Shown here piece by piece: positions 9,286-18,524 of a DNA stretch of 64,000 bases (within the stretch, counting starts at the first letter, position 1; every line of letters begins with the position of its first letter). Position numbers and translations under genes: made by a program. Origin of the DNA: Candidatus Latescibacterota bacterium (GTDB lineage Bacteria > JAAXHH01); NCBI GenBank assembly GCA_012270975.1, contig JAAXHH010000129.1:231154-295153 (forward strand), read 5' to 3'. Under the pieces are notes generated by a model. That model searched no databases. It had not been told where the DNA came from and saw nothing but the letters and a program-made list of their open reading frames with translations.

Positions 9286-10125
9286 TTACTCTCCTTCGCG
9301 CCGCGGGTTCGACAGCGTACGTCCGTCGTCGTCGATCAAGGGACGGTGATAGACATAGGGCGGTTCGAGCACGGCCCGCTGGGCTTCGTCAAGTTCTTTC
9401 GTCCACTCCGGCAGGCCGGTTTCGTACACGCCGCCGGAGTAATGCATGTACTTCGGGGTGTACCGGTAGAACAGAGAGCGGCGCTCTCCCTTCCCCTTCC
9501 ACGGCAGCGTGCCGTGGGTCGTGGCCTCGTTGAAGATCACCAGGTCGCCGGCCTTCATGGGCACGTGGTACACGATTTCCTGGTCGGCTTCGTAGCGGGA
9601 GATGTCGTCCGGAAGGGTGAAGTTCGCCTTGTGGCTTCCCGGGATCACGCACAGCCCGCCGTCGCCCGGATTCACGTCGGTCAGCTGGTACTGGCAGTTG
9701 ATCAACCCGCAACGCATGGCGCCGTTCTGGTAGTGGTAAAACCGGGATCCGTTGAACTCGGCCTGTCCGTACCCGTGGAGGCGCAGTCCCTCGGTACCCG
9801 CCGCGGCCGTGAAGATGAAAGGACTGTGGTCCATCTTCCAACCGCGGCCCAGCATGGTGTTCAGATAGGGGATGATACGGGGATTGGCCAGCACCTCGCG
9901 GAATGGCCGGCACCAGGGCTGCTCCCACGTCAGCATGCCTTCGTAGAGACCGCGGAGCTGCGTGCCTTTAAGGGCCTCGCTCGTGCTGCTCGCCGTATCG
10001 TCCTTCCGCTTGTCGCGATTGGCGTACAGGGCCTCGTTCAGTGCCGCAACCTGCTGGGGCGCAAGGGCGTTTCGCACTACGATGAACCCCTGCAGATCGA
10101 AGAGGTACTGCTCATGGGGCTCCAT
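9286..10125 (-). CDS. PhyH family protein (phytanoyl-CoA dioxygenase-like), paralogue 2
   Basis: 279-residue double-stranded beta-helix protein of the PhyH family (Fe(II)/2-oxoglutarate oxygenases). The proximal motif reads LHGYG, so His117 is followed at +2 by Tyr119 instead of the usual Asp/Glu. The distal His204 (TTHG) and a 2-oxoglutarate-binding Arg at 215/216 are present, with the VIPGSHKANF strand typical of the family. It is a tandem paralogue of the next gene upstream, with shared LTWxQPWC, PYLNTMxGRGWK and VIFNEATTHG stretches. Loss of the carboxylate ligand makes standard hydroxylation uncertain. Confidence 0.88.
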   Translation of the reverse strand: MEPHEQYLFDLQGFIVVRNALAPQQVAALNEALYANRDKRKDDTASSTSEALKGTQLRGLYEGMLTWEQPWCRPFREVLANPRIIPYLNTMLGRGWKMDHSPFIFTAAAGTEGLRLHGYGQAEFNGSRFYHYQNGAMRCGLINCQYQLTDVNPGDGGLCVIPGSHKANFTLPDDISRYEADQEIVYHVPMKAGDLVIFNEATTHGTLPWKGKGERRSLFYRYTPKYMHYSGGVYETGLPEWTKELDEAQRAVLEPPYVYHRPLIDDDGRTLSNPRREGE

Positions 10126-10148
10126 GGTGAGGTATGATGTGGCCTGGC

Positions 10149-11033
10149 TCAGATCCCCTCCCTGCGGGGACGCACGATCGATTCGCCGTCATCCTCGATG
10201 AGAGGGCGGTTGTAGATGTAGGGGGGTTCCAGCACCGCCCGCTGGGCTTCGTTGAGTTCATTCGTCCATTCGGGCATGCGCGTTTCGTAAACGCCGCCTT
10301 CGTAGTGCATGTACTTCGGGATGTATCGGTGGAGCACGCAGCGGCGCTCGCCCGCACCCCTCCACGGCAGGGCGCCGTGGGTCGTCGCCTCGTTGAAGAT
10401 TACCAGGTCGCCGGCCTTTACCGTGACGTGATGGAAGATCTCAGGGTGGTCCTCGTAGTGACGGACGTATCCCGGCATAGGGAAACTGGCCTTGTGGCTG
10501 CCCGGAATCACGGTCAGCCCGCCATCGCCCGGAGTCACGTCGGTCAGGTAGAACTGGCAGACGATCAGGCCGCTCCGCATGCGGCCGTCGTCGTACATGT
10601 AGTAGGTCGACCCGGCGAACATCCCCGTGCTGTTTCCGTGGAAAGGCGTGCCTTGGGCGCCTGACTTCGAGGTGAGCACGTCGATGTTATGATCCAGTTT
10701 CCAGCCCCGCCCCATCATGGTATTCAGATAGGGAATCAGCTTCGGGTGGGCGAGCAGGTCGCGGAAGGGCTGGCACCAGGGCTGGTCCCAGGTCAGCATC
10801 CCTTCGTAGTGGACATACTGCGTATCGGGGCCTGCCAGCGGCGTGCCGTCCAGCGCGCCGCCCGGTCCGTGCTCGCCGGTTCGGTCGGTATTGGCGTCCA
10901 AAGCGTCGTTCAGCGCCCGTACCTCATCGGCGGAAAGCAGGTTCCGCACCACGAGAAACCCCTGGAGATCATAGAGGTACTTCTCGCGCTCGCTCATCGC
11001 GACGAAGTCTTCAGGGTCGCCGAACATGGCCAT
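10149..11033 (-). CDS. PhyH family protein (phytanoyl-CoA dioxygenase-like), paralogue 1
   Basis: 294-residue PhyH-type protein, first gene of the minus-strand run 11033-5201. The proximal motif is FHGNS (His132, then Asn134 where Asp/Glu is expected); distal His219 and Arg230/231 are kept. It shares long stretches with the 9286-10125 protein, so the pair arose by tandem duplication. AGGAGG lies 5 bases before the ATG at 11033; an internal ATG (residue 3 or 13) is less well supported. The neighbourhood (TPP enzyme, M81 hydrolase, exporter) suggests oxidation or tailoring of a small molecule, but the substrate is unknown. Confidence 0.88.
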   Translation of the reverse strand: MAMFGDPEDFVAMSEREKYLYDLQGFLVVRNLLSADEVRALNDALDANTDRTGEHGPGGALDGTPLAGPDTQYVHYEGMLTWDQPWCQPFRDLLAHPKLIPYLNTMMGRGWKLDHNIDVLTSKSGAQGTPFHGNSTGMFAGSTYYMYDDGRMRSGLIVCQFYLTDVTPGDGGLTVIPGSHKASFPMPGYVRHYEDHPEIFHHVTVKAGDLVIFNEATTHGALPWRGAGERRCVLHRYIPKYMHYEGGVYETRMPEWTNELNEAQRAVLEPPYIYNRPLIEDDGESIVRPRREGI

Positions 11034-11206
11034 GACGGCCTCCTGGCGGCTTGCTCCGCCTCATCGAGTGTCCAGTCGCCTCGAACGGAAATAGCCCGTT
11101 CCGGCGTCGCTGGAAACCATAATCGTGTGTTCAGGAATATAGAAAACGAAGGAGCGTAGTCAAAGATAACAATACGACAGCCGGGTCGCCGGGACCGCCC
11201 GACGAG

Positions 11207-11527
11207 TCAGCCGGCGTCCGGAGTGCTCAGCAGACCCTCGACACGCCCGAGGCGACCATTCATGTCGTGCATCTCCGAACGGATGGCGGTGATCTCCGTT
11301 CGCAGGGGCGCGATTTCCTCCCTGATCTCGGCTTTCAGTTCGTCACGGACAGCCACGACTTCCTGACGAACGGACCTGATATCTTCCTTTAACTCCTCCT
11401 TCAATGCCCCAATATCTGAATTGAGTTCCCGCTTGAGTTCGTCTCTACCCGTCTTCGCCTGGTTCCAGAAGAAGATGAAGGCTGACAATAGCGTGGCCGG
11501 CGTTAACAGCAGTTGGGCAAGTTCCAT
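11207..11527 (-). CDS. Small membrane-anchored coiled-coil protein
   Basis: 106 residues. The N-terminal stretch LAQLLLTPATLLSAFIFFW is one membrane helix; the rest is a long charged coiled coil with heptad-like repeats of Lys/Glu/Leu/Ile (DELKREL, EELKEDI, EIREEI), ending in MHDMNGRLGRVEGLL. Similar small proteins with a helix and a heptad tail occur widely, mostly without known function. AGAGGAA precedes the ATG. It stands alone, 174 bp from the PhyH gene and 260 bp from the redoxin gene. Confidence 0.75.
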   Translation of the reverse strand: MELAQLLLTPATLLSAFIFFWNQAKTGRDELKRELNSDIGALKEELKEDIRSVRQEVVAVRDELKAEIREEIAPLRTEITAIRSEMHDMNGRLGRVEGLLSTPDAG

Positions 11528-11716
11528 GGTCGCGGTTCCTCTTACAATCGTGCCGACAATGCGGCGATTCCCGAGACGAATTCCTTATCTGTAATGATTA
11601 GTCAGAGAAACCGGGATAACCTCGTGAACGATCATTTTAATTGGGTCTGCTATTCTTTCCAGATTCAACTCGTGTTCAAGTACGTCCATGAGACGAACAT
11701 AGATACATAAAATCGC

Positions 11717-11748
11717 CGTTGTCGCCACACGTGCGGCAACAACGGCAA
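11717..11748 (-). terminator. Intrinsic terminator downstream of the redoxin gene
   Basis: A 12-bp stem with one mismatch (gccgttgtcgcc / ggcaacaacggc) and an 8-base loop. Read on the minus strand it is followed by gatttta, a short T-tract. It lies 38 bp beyond the stop of the redoxin gene at 11786, so it fits that transcript's end. Confidence 0.65.
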
Positions 11749-11785
11749 TTTGGTTCGTTCCGACTTCTCCCGGACCGTATTCTTT

Positions 11786-12412
11786 CTAGTACTTCACCGT
11801 ACAGCCGTATGCCCGAGTCATCTCGACCGGCACTTCCTTGCCGGCAAAAACCGCGTCGAAGGCCATGACGACGTAGTTGTCGGCCTTGGGAATATCGGCG
11901 ACGTTTGCTGAGCGGATGCTGTCGATGGCGCCCATGTAGATCAGCGTGCCTTCCGGGTTGATAATGTACATGTGGGGCGTGTGGGTGGCGCCGTACATCC
12001 TGCCGACGTCGCCGTTTCCATCGAGCAGGTAGGCGTCCACGGTCGACGCGTGATTCTTCAGGCGCCTGTGGATTTCTTCATTGGAGAACTGGCCCTGCTT
12101 GCCTTCGGCCGACGAGTTTACGGCCAGCCAGACCACGCCCTGCTCGCGATACTTGTCCTGCAGGCCCTGCATGTTCTTGGCGTCGTAGTGCTTGGCCACG
12201 AAGGGACAGTCGTAATTGATCCACTCCAGGACCACGTACTTGCCGCTGTAGTTCGATAGCGTTACGCTGTTGCCATTCGTGTCCGTCAGCGTGAAATCGG
12301 GAGCCGGGTTCCCCACCTGGGCTTCTCCGCCCGCCATCGGCGTAGAGAAGTTGCCCAGAACATACGCGGCGGCAATGGCCACCACGGCTAACGGTATAAG
12401 GATCTTCTTCAT
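11786..12412 (-). CDS. Exported thioredoxin-fold redoxin (AhpC/TSA family)
   Basis: 208-residue thioredoxin-fold protein with an N-terminal signal or anchor (MKKILIPLAVVAIAAAYVLG) and then the redoxin core starting GNPAPDFTLTDTNG. The active-site region is NYDCPFVAKHY with a single cysteine (Cys69), not CxxC, as in many redoxins of this type. It should act in the periplasm as a thiol peroxidase or reductase. ATG at 12412 is preceded by AAGGAGGA at ideal spacing; an upstream in-frame start is not. It lies 86 bp downstream of the DsbD-like gene, which may supply electrons. Confidence 0.88.
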   Translation of the reverse strand: MKKILIPLAVVAIAAAYVLGNFSTPMAGGEAQVGNPAPDFTLTDTNGNSVTLSNYSGKYVVLEWINYDCPFVAKHYDAKNMQGLQDKYREQGVVWLAVNSSAEGKQGQFSNEEIHRRLKNHASTVDAYLLDGNGDVGRMYGATHTPHMYIINPEGTLIYMGAIDSIRSANVADIPKADNYVVMAFDAVFAGKEVPVEMTRAYGCTVKY

Positions 12413-12498
12413 GAATCTCCTCCTTGGGTATTGAATCTTGCAGCGATTTACGATGGTATCATCTGGTTGTGCTTTACACACACGACCGGACCATGACG

Positions 12499-14721
12499 CT
12501 ACCTGCTGGCAGCGCTCCCGCTTTCCACCTTCTTCAATGCGTCCAGTACCAGGCCGGGCGTGAGCAGTTCGGGAAGGATATCCGGTTCCGAATCCGGACC
12601 GCCCGTATACAGCACGTACAGCGGGACGCTGTTGCGACCGAATTCGGCGAGTGCCCGCGTGATTTCGGGATCCCTTGACGTCCAGTCCGCCTGTACCGGG
12701 ACCACGCCCAGGGTCTCGAACTGCTCCACCACACGGCTGTCGCTAAGCGCCACACGCTTGTTGACTTGGCAGCTCAGGCACCATGCCGCGGTGAAGTCCA
12801 CAAACACCGTTTTTCCCGATGCGCGCAGGTCTTCGACGAACTGCCGGGAAAAAGGCTCCCACTCCAGTCCCGCGCTGTACGTCGGGGCCGCGGAGGCTCG
12901 TTCCGCCTTGGCCGAGTCGGGCACCTGGCTCAGTACGGTAACCATGCTCGCGATGATGATCACCGCGGCGGTGGCACGGGCAGCCATCCTGGAACGGCTT
13001 CCGGATGCGATGCCTCCCCAGCGGCCGAGAATCCAGCTTCCGAGGGCCACCAGCACCAGCAGGACCATCACCAGGGCGACCAGGTTGGGATCCGTCTGGA
13101 GGTTCAGCACCCAGAGCAGCCAGACCACGGTGGCCATCATGAGAAAGCCCATGAACTGCTTGAAGGATTCCATCCACGCGCCGGGCTTCGGGACGTACCG
13201 CAACAGGGCGGGAACGGAAGACAGGGTCAGGTAGGGCAGGGCCATGCCCAGGCCGAGGAACCCGAAGATCGCCAGGGACTGGACCGCCGACTGCGTCAGA
13301 GCGTATCCGAGGGCCACGCCCATGAACGGCGCGGTGCACGGCGTGGCCACGACCGTGGCCAGGACGCCGCTCAGGAAGGATCCGCCGAGTCCGCTCCCCG
13401 AATCCATTCGCCCGCCGAGCCCGACCAGCGACGTGCCGATCTCGAAGACGCCGAAAAGACTCAGGCCGAACATGAAGATGATGACCGACAGGACGACGAT
13501 GAAGGCCGGCGACTGGAGCTGGAATCCCCAGCCCAGCTGCTCTCCCCCGGCCCGCAGGGCGATCAGGACGGACGCCAGCGCCAGAAAGGAGACCAGTACG
13601 CCCGCGGTGAAGACCAGGCCGTGCCGGCGGACCTTCGCCGGATCGTCGCCCGCCTGGTGGATGAATCCGAGCACCTTGATGGACAGCACGGGGAGGACGC
13701 AGGGCATCAGGTTTAGGATCAGGCCGCCGATGAGGGCGAAGAGCAGGGCCTGCCACAGGCCGGACACGAGATCGCCGGAAACCACCGTGGCCGCAAGGCC
13801 GGAAACCGCCGAAACGTCGCCGGAACCCGCCGGTTCGATTAGGGCCACCGCCGCCGGTAGCACGTCGGCGTAGACGGCGCTCACGGCCAGGGCGCGCTCC
13901 GATCCGGGACCGCGCCATCCATTGGGGGATACCAGCACGCCCTCGATCTGCTGCGGCCTGCCCGTGTAGAAGCCCGACCGGCGCATCGTCAACAGGTACC
14001 CGGTCTCCGTCTTCTCCAGCTTCTGGGGAGACACGTAGTCGATCAGGTCTTCATTGTAGGGGTAGAACTCGGCGCTGGAGAGGTTTCCCGGGAACCATTC
14101 GGGCGGTGCGGCGTGCAGCGCCACGGTGGAATCGGATATGGCGGCCTCGACGTGCCATCCGGGGACCAGGACCGGAAGATTCTCCCGGGTGCGGGCAAAG
14201 AGATCGGTCCATCTTTCATCGGCCTGGGGCGCGTCTCCCGTCACGGGCAGCGTCACCTGGTATCCGGATTCTCCCGGGAGACAAATCTCTTCGCAGACCA
14301 GCCAGGAGGCGTAGGCCCCGACGTCGACCGTCCCGCCGGTCTCCAGGTCGGACGGGGGCGTGATCTCCACAAGCAGGAGTGTCTCGCCCTCGTACCCGTA
14401 ACTGGCCAGGATGTCGAGCACGATCTTCTGGGGATAGGGCCAGTTGATCTCTCCGGCCTGGAATCCGTCGGGCAACGTCCAGTGTATTTCCGTGGGGAGG
14501 CCCGAATCGGCGGGGTTGCGCCAGTAGGTGTGCCAGTGTTCGTCCATCTTCATCCGCAGGCCGGCCCAGAACGGCTGCCCGGGCTTGATGGACGTCGTTT
14601 CCACGACCAGTTCGGTTTCCATGTAATCGGTGCGGACCGCCTGTCCGTGAACGGACCAGGTGCCGGCGCCGAAGGCGAACAGGATCGCAAGCGACAGTAA
14701 GGTAGTGCGCATTGATTTCAT
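12499..14721 (-). CDS. DsbD-family protein-disulfide reductase
   Basis: 740-residue inner-membrane protein that passes electrons from cytoplasmic thioredoxin to periplasmic thiol proteins. Order: signal peptide (to about residue 27), an N-terminal periplasmic domain with a CEEICLPGE motif, a membrane domain of about eight helices with conserved cysteines in NLMPCVLP and TPCTAPFMG, and a C-terminal thioredoxin domain with CLSC at 648-651 (AAWCLSCQVNK). All three cysteine sites needed for the relay are present. A sigma70-like promoter lies about 120 bp upstream. The redoxin gene follows and is a plausible partner. Confidence 0.92.
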   Translation of the reverse strand: MKSMRTTLLSLAILFAFGAGTWSVHGQAVRTDYMETELVVETTSIKPGQPFWAGLRMKMDEHWHTYWRNPADSGLPTEIHWTLPDGFQAGEINWPYPQKIVLDILASYGYEGETLLLVEITPPSDLETGGTVDVGAYASWLVCEEICLPGESGYQVTLPVTGDAPQADERWTDLFARTRENLPVLVPGWHVEAAISDSTVALHAAPPEWFPGNLSSAEFYPYNEDLIDYVSPQKLEKTETGYLLTMRRSGFYTGRPQQIEGVLVSPNGWRGPGSERALAVSAVYADVLPAAVALIEPAGSGDVSAVSGLAATVVSGDLVSGLWQALLFALIGGLILNLMPCVLPVLSIKVLGFIHQAGDDPAKVRRHGLVFTAGVLVSFLALASVLIALRAGGEQLGWGFQLQSPAFIVVLSVIIFMFGLSLFGVFEIGTSLVGLGGRMDSGSGLGGSFLSGVLATVVATPCTAPFMGVALGYALTQSAVQSLAIFGFLGLGMALPYLTLSSVPALLRYVPKPGAWMESFKQFMGFLMMATVVWLLWVLNLQTDPNLVALVMVLLVLVALGSWILGRWGGIASGSRSRMAARATAAVIIIASMVTVLSQVPDSAKAERASAAPTYSAGLEWEPFSRQFVEDLRASGKTVFVDFTAAWCLSCQVNKRVALSDSRVVEQFETLGVVPVQADWTSRDPEITRALAEFGRNSVPLYVLYTGGPDSEPDILPELLTPGLVLDALKKVESGSAASR

Positions 14722-14846
14722 GGTGTGTTTCGGTTCGCGCGGGTGGATGCCGCGCTGTACAGATTCGTCGATGCCGACCGATTTACCCAGTCTGGTCGAT
14801 GAAGGCCGCCCGGATATTCATGCGGCGTAATCAGTTACACAAGCAC

Positions 14847-14876
14847 AATATGGCCACAAAAACGTCCCCGTGTCAA
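14847..14876 (-). promoter_or_regulatory. Sigma70-like promoter for the dsbD-like gene
   Basis: On the minus strand TTGACA (14871-14876) is followed after 18 bases by CATATT (14847-14852). The -35 box is a perfect match and the -10 box matches 4 of 6. The predicted start would give a leader of roughly 120 nt ahead of the ATG at 14721. Confidence 0.5.
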
Positions 14877-14913
14877 GCCGCTTCGGGGTGTGGATCCGCC
14901 TGTCCGTCTGCAT

Positions 14914-17613
14914 TCACACGCCGAACCAGTAGTTGAACTTGACGATGAATATGTTCTCCGACTCACCGCCGAAGAGGTTGCCGAAGTCCCTGCCGATGTC
15001 CAGTGCCCCGTTTTCGTCCCGCTCGCTGCGGGTCTGTTGCCAGACGAGAAAGACCCTGGAACCGGGACGGTACTCCCAGCGCAGCACCACGTTCATGCGC
15101 AGGGACTGGATGTTGAAGTCCCGGTCCGAGAAATTGATGTCCGGCATCCCGTCCCCGTCGAAGTCGAGATAACGGTAGCCGTCCGACGGATCGATGAAGG
15201 AACGCGTACCCTCGTCCAGCACGTCGAAATCGAAGCTGCTCGCTTGGAGTAATTGCTTGTAGTTGAGGTAGTCACCCGAAGAAAGCAGGGGTTGTGCGTA
15301 CAGCTGCAGGGTCAGGTCGGGCGAAAAGGCCACGTTCAACCGGGTTTCGAGGGAAAAGGACCGCCGCTCCAGGTCCGAGAACACGTAACGGCTGCCGTAA
15401 GTGGGTGCGAAGGGCAGGGCATCGGTCCGGGTAACATACTGGGCCGCGTTCCGCTCCCAACTGAAATTTGGCGAAACTTCCAGTTCCCAGTTCGGGGTTG
15501 GGCGAATCGTGGCCTCGACTTCCGCTCCCCACTCATGGCCGCCCCGCTGGTAGTTCTCGTAATCAAGTTCCGTCTCCAGGGAGATCCGTTTCCGGCGGTC
15601 CGTGCCGACTCCGATATCGAAGGAATAGGACCCGGGATCCTCCATCACCGGACCGCCCCGGGTCCGGGTGTCGCTAAATTGGGTGGGGGCGTAGCTGGAG
15701 CCCAGGAAAACGTCCCAGTTGTTGTTCAGTTCGAAATCCGCCCCAGCCCAGAACCGGCCGTTCTTGTAGTTATTCCGCCACGACGACCAGGACCAGGGAT
15801 CGTCTAGGGCCTCGTGCCGGAAGTTGTAGAAGGTAAAGAAATTGAACCGGTAGTTGCGGAGGTAGCGCCCCGGCGTGATGTTCTGGTATTCGATGCGCGC
15901 GCCGCCGTCGAGACGTTCGCTCGAACGGGAGAATCCCAGGTCGTTGATCTCGAATCCAGGCGATATCTGGGCGAACCAAAGCGCTCCGTTCCAGTGTTCG
16001 GCGTCCCGGCGGGCGAACTGCAGCCGCCAGTTGTACCCGTTCATGGAGGTGGCGGTCGAATCCACGGCCAACCGCGTGGCGTCGGGACGCTGGAAGTAAT
16101 GATTGCTGGACCGCTGTATCCGGATCATCGCATCCGTGCTTCCCTGGACGCGGCTGCCCGCCAGGTAGCCGTAGACGGCCCAGTCTCGCGAACGCGCTCC
16201 CCCCCAGTTGTGCTCGAAGTCCACCCCGCCGGAAAACGCCTCGGACGTGAGGTAGTCGAAGGCGCCGTCGTCCGGAAGGGCCCGGTGCACCAACGAACCG
16301 ACGGCTCCGACCTGGCTGGCGCCGTTTCGGTAGTCCTTGCGAATCCGGAAAACGCCGAATTCCGCCCGGGGTTCGACGGTGAACTCCCGGATTCTGCCGT
16401 CCGAAATCGAGTGGGCTTTTCCCGACTCCCGACCCGTGACCGCGGCCAGGGCGCCGATGGACACGCCACCCGGTGAACGCCCGGTGATCTTGGCCGCGCC
16501 GAGAATGCTGGTCTCCGTGGGGATATCGGCGAAATCCGCATCGTCCGGCGTGCCGCCCCGGGGCTGCCGGCCGATCCGCCGGCTGTAGTACAGTTCATCC
16601 CGGCCCGACAGGCCGAATTCAAACTCCTGGGCGTCTAACACGAAAAAGGGCCGCTGTTCCCGGAAAAAAGTCTCGAAGGCCGAGAGGTTTATGACGGCGG
16701 GATCCACTTCCACCTGCCCGAAGTCCGGGTTGACGGTAAGGATCAGATGGTATGATGGACTAAGTCCGTAACGCAAACCAAACCCTCCCCGCCCACTGAA
16801 GTCGGATCCGTCGAAGAAAGGGTTCCCCTGTTCGGCCCGGGCGGTCCGGGCGCTACCGAGGACGTAGGGACGGATTTCCAGGCGGCTGGATCCCGAAGGA
16901 AGGACCAGGCCGTTCAGGCGACCGAGGACGCTGACCCTTCCGTGCCGTAGCCGGGACTGGAGGGCGAAGTCGATCGACTCGTTCGCGGCCAGGCGCCTTC
17001 GCATGAAGTTTATACCCCAGGTCCGGGGCTCGTTCCTCGGTTCGTACCGAATCTGGGACAGGGGAATCCGCATCTCGGCGACCCAGCCCTGATCGTCGAT
17101 CGTCACGCCGGACTCCCATACGGCGTCCCACGCGTCGTCCTGGCGCACGTCGTCATAAAGGTAGGCGTCCCGCTGCGCCCCGGCGGCGCTTACACGGAAC
17201 TGGTAGCCGGTCAGTCGGTCATTGTTCGGATCGACGGAAACGGAGAAAAGGTCGAAAGCGCCCCGTTCGTCCCGCCGGACGAGTTGCCTGCCGATCTGGT
17301 CCGGGTGATCGTCGTACATCCGGGCGCCGATGTAGATGGCGCCGTCGTCGTAGAGTACACGGACCTCGGTGTCCTCACCGGGCTCGGCCCCCTCCACCGG
17401 CTCCCGCTGGACGAACCGCGTCGCCGGCACGGCCGCTGCCCAGGCTGTTTCATCCAATCGTCCGTCGATCGAAATCTGGCCGGTCCGTTGCGCCGCTTCC
17501 ATGGCGGGGACGGTAGGATTCCCGGCATCCGACTGGGCGGTAACAGTACCGGTGGACAGGGTGCAAGAAACAACCAGGGTGAAGACCGGCCGAACAATGG
17601 ATTTCAAAGGCAT
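14914..17613 (-). CDS. DUF5916 protein: CBM9-like domain plus outer-membrane beta-barrel
   Basis: 899-residue exported protein. A signal peptide (MPLKSIVRPVFTLVVSC, ending near V-T-A-Q) is followed by a CBM9-like sandwich (about 45-230; IDGRLDETAWAAA, IYIGARMYDDHPDQIG, WVAEMRIPLSQIRYE). The rest consists of many alternating aromatic strands that end in a final strand with terminal aromatic/Val residues (KFNYWFGV), typical of an outer-membrane barrel. DUF5916 proteins are common in FCB-group bacteria; function is unknown, though peptide or glycan handling is often suggested. It stands alone, with no SusC/SusD-like partner nearby. The minus-strand TAATAT at 17769-17774 is a weak candidate -10. 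Confidence 0.88.
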   Translation of the reverse strand: MPLKSIVRPVFTLVVSCTLSTGTVTAQSDAGNPTVPAMEAAQRTGQISIDGRLDETAWAAAVPATRFVQREPVEGAEPGEDTEVRVLYDDGAIYIGARMYDDHPDQIGRQLVRRDERGAFDLFSVSVDPNNDRLTGYQFRVSAAGAQRDAYLYDDVRQDDAWDAVWESGVTIDDQGWVAEMRIPLSQIRYEPRNEPRTWGINFMRRRLAANESIDFALQSRLRHGRVSVLGRLNGLVLPSGSSRLEIRPYVLGSARTARAEQGNPFFDGSDFSGRGGFGLRYGLSPSYHLILTVNPDFGQVEVDPAVINLSAFETFFREQRPFFVLDAQEFEFGLSGRDELYYSRRIGRQPRGGTPDDADFADIPTETSILGAAKITGRSPGGVSIGALAAVTGRESGKAHSISDGRIREFTVEPRAEFGVFRIRKDYRNGASQVGAVGSLVHRALPDDGAFDYLTSEAFSGGVDFEHNWGGARSRDWAVYGYLAGSRVQGSTDAMIRIQRSSNHYFQRPDATRLAVDSTATSMNGYNWRLQFARRDAEHWNGALWFAQISPGFEINDLGFSRSSERLDGGARIEYQNITPGRYLRNYRFNFFTFYNFRHEALDDPWSWSSWRNNYKNGRFWAGADFELNNNWDVFLGSSYAPTQFSDTRTRGGPVMEDPGSYSFDIGVGTDRRKRISLETELDYENYQRGGHEWGAEVEATIRPTPNWELEVSPNFSWERNAAQYVTRTDALPFAPTYGSRYVFSDLERRSFSLETRLNVAFSPDLTLQLYAQPLLSSGDYLNYKQLLQASSFDFDVLDEGTRSFIDPSDGYRYLDFDGDGMPDINFSDRDFNIQSLRMNVVLRWEYRPGSRVFLVWQQTRSERDENGALDIGRDFGNLFGGESENIFIVKFNYWFGV

Positions 17614-17824
17614 ACGTGCAACGTTTCCTTCCTGCGTGTGGTGCTGATTGTATCAAGAAGCTTCGACGTTTACATTTACCGCTCGACCCGGCCCTCGCCG
17701 GCGGTTTTGCGCCATGACGGCGCAACAAAGCCACACCGCCCGCCAGGGCCACGACGGTAAGTCACCTTATATTACAAATGCGGATGGTAAAACTTTAAAA
17801 TATCGGACGGCGTACCGCCAGGTG

Positions 17825-18418
17825 CTAGCGGGTCCAGGTCAGGACAAAAGCCGGGGGCAGGTTCCTCACGACGAGCGATTCGCAACGGTAGTCGGAGAAC
17901 AGCGGGGCCATGCAGCGGCGAAACCGTACTGCCGAGGGTAGGTAGTAGGCGTGGACGTACTGAAACATGCGGAATACGGAACCGGGCCCCAGCAACTGGT
18001 CCAGGTTGTCGATGAGCTCGTCGATTACCGGGACCGGCATGGTGGATATGGACAGCCCGCAGATGACGGCCTTGACCGGTGGTACGCCAGTATCCGCGTG
18101 TACCTGGAAGGCCCGGGTGACGGTATCGTGTTCGAAGCGGAGGTTGGGAAACCGGTCCCGCAGCAGGTGAACGAACCGTAGTTCGAGTTCTATGCCGATA
18201 TATCCGTCGTCATCTGGGAGGATATGCCGGATCTGGTCCGTGAGCGCACCCGTCCCCGGACCCAGTTCCATGACGGATTCGTTGGGCTTGATTTCCAGCC
18301 CCCTGGCCATGGCCCGGGCGAGCATTCTCGAACTGGGCGTCAGGGCGCACACGCTCAGCGGGTTCTTCAGCATGACCCGGAGAAAAAGGAAAAACGGATG
18401 TTGTGCGGATCGTGACAT
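17825..18418 (-). CDS. SAM-dependent methyltransferase, phospholipid N-methyltransferase (PmtA)-like
   Basis: 197-residue class I methyltransferase. The SAM loop is VMELGPGTGALT (about residues 49-60), followed by the acidic strand-2 end GIELELRFV. The N-terminal MLKNPLSVCALTPSSRMLARAMA resembles the start of rRNA-dimethylase-like phospholipid methyltransferases (PmtA), which methylate phosphatidylethanolamine. The VICGLSISTMP stretch is also like that family. Alternative: a general small-molecule methyltransferase. It lies 106 bp downstream of the ABC permease/CPBP gene in the same direction. Confidence 0.75.
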   Translation of the reverse strand: MSRSAQHPFFLFLRVMLKNPLSVCALTPSSRMLARAMARGLEIKPNESVMELGPGTGALTDQIRHILPDDDGYIGIELELRFVHLLRDRFPNLRFEHDTVTRAFQVHADTGVPPVKAVICGLSISTMPVPVIDELIDNLDQLLGPGSVFRMFQYVHAYYLPSAVRFRRCMAPLFSDYRCESLVVRNLPPAFVLTWTR

Positions 18419-18524
18419 GTACTGGAAGGATTTCAGCCGGCGTCCAGGTCAGGGCAGGATCAGGGATATCGCGAAAGACCGGAGCCAATATATGACCGTC
18501 GGCCACAGGAGGCAATACCTATCG

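Noticed and set aside
11513..11710. Short plus-strand frame of 65 codons
   Set aside because: No RBS or family similarity; it overlaps the coiled-coil gene start and an AT-rich gap.
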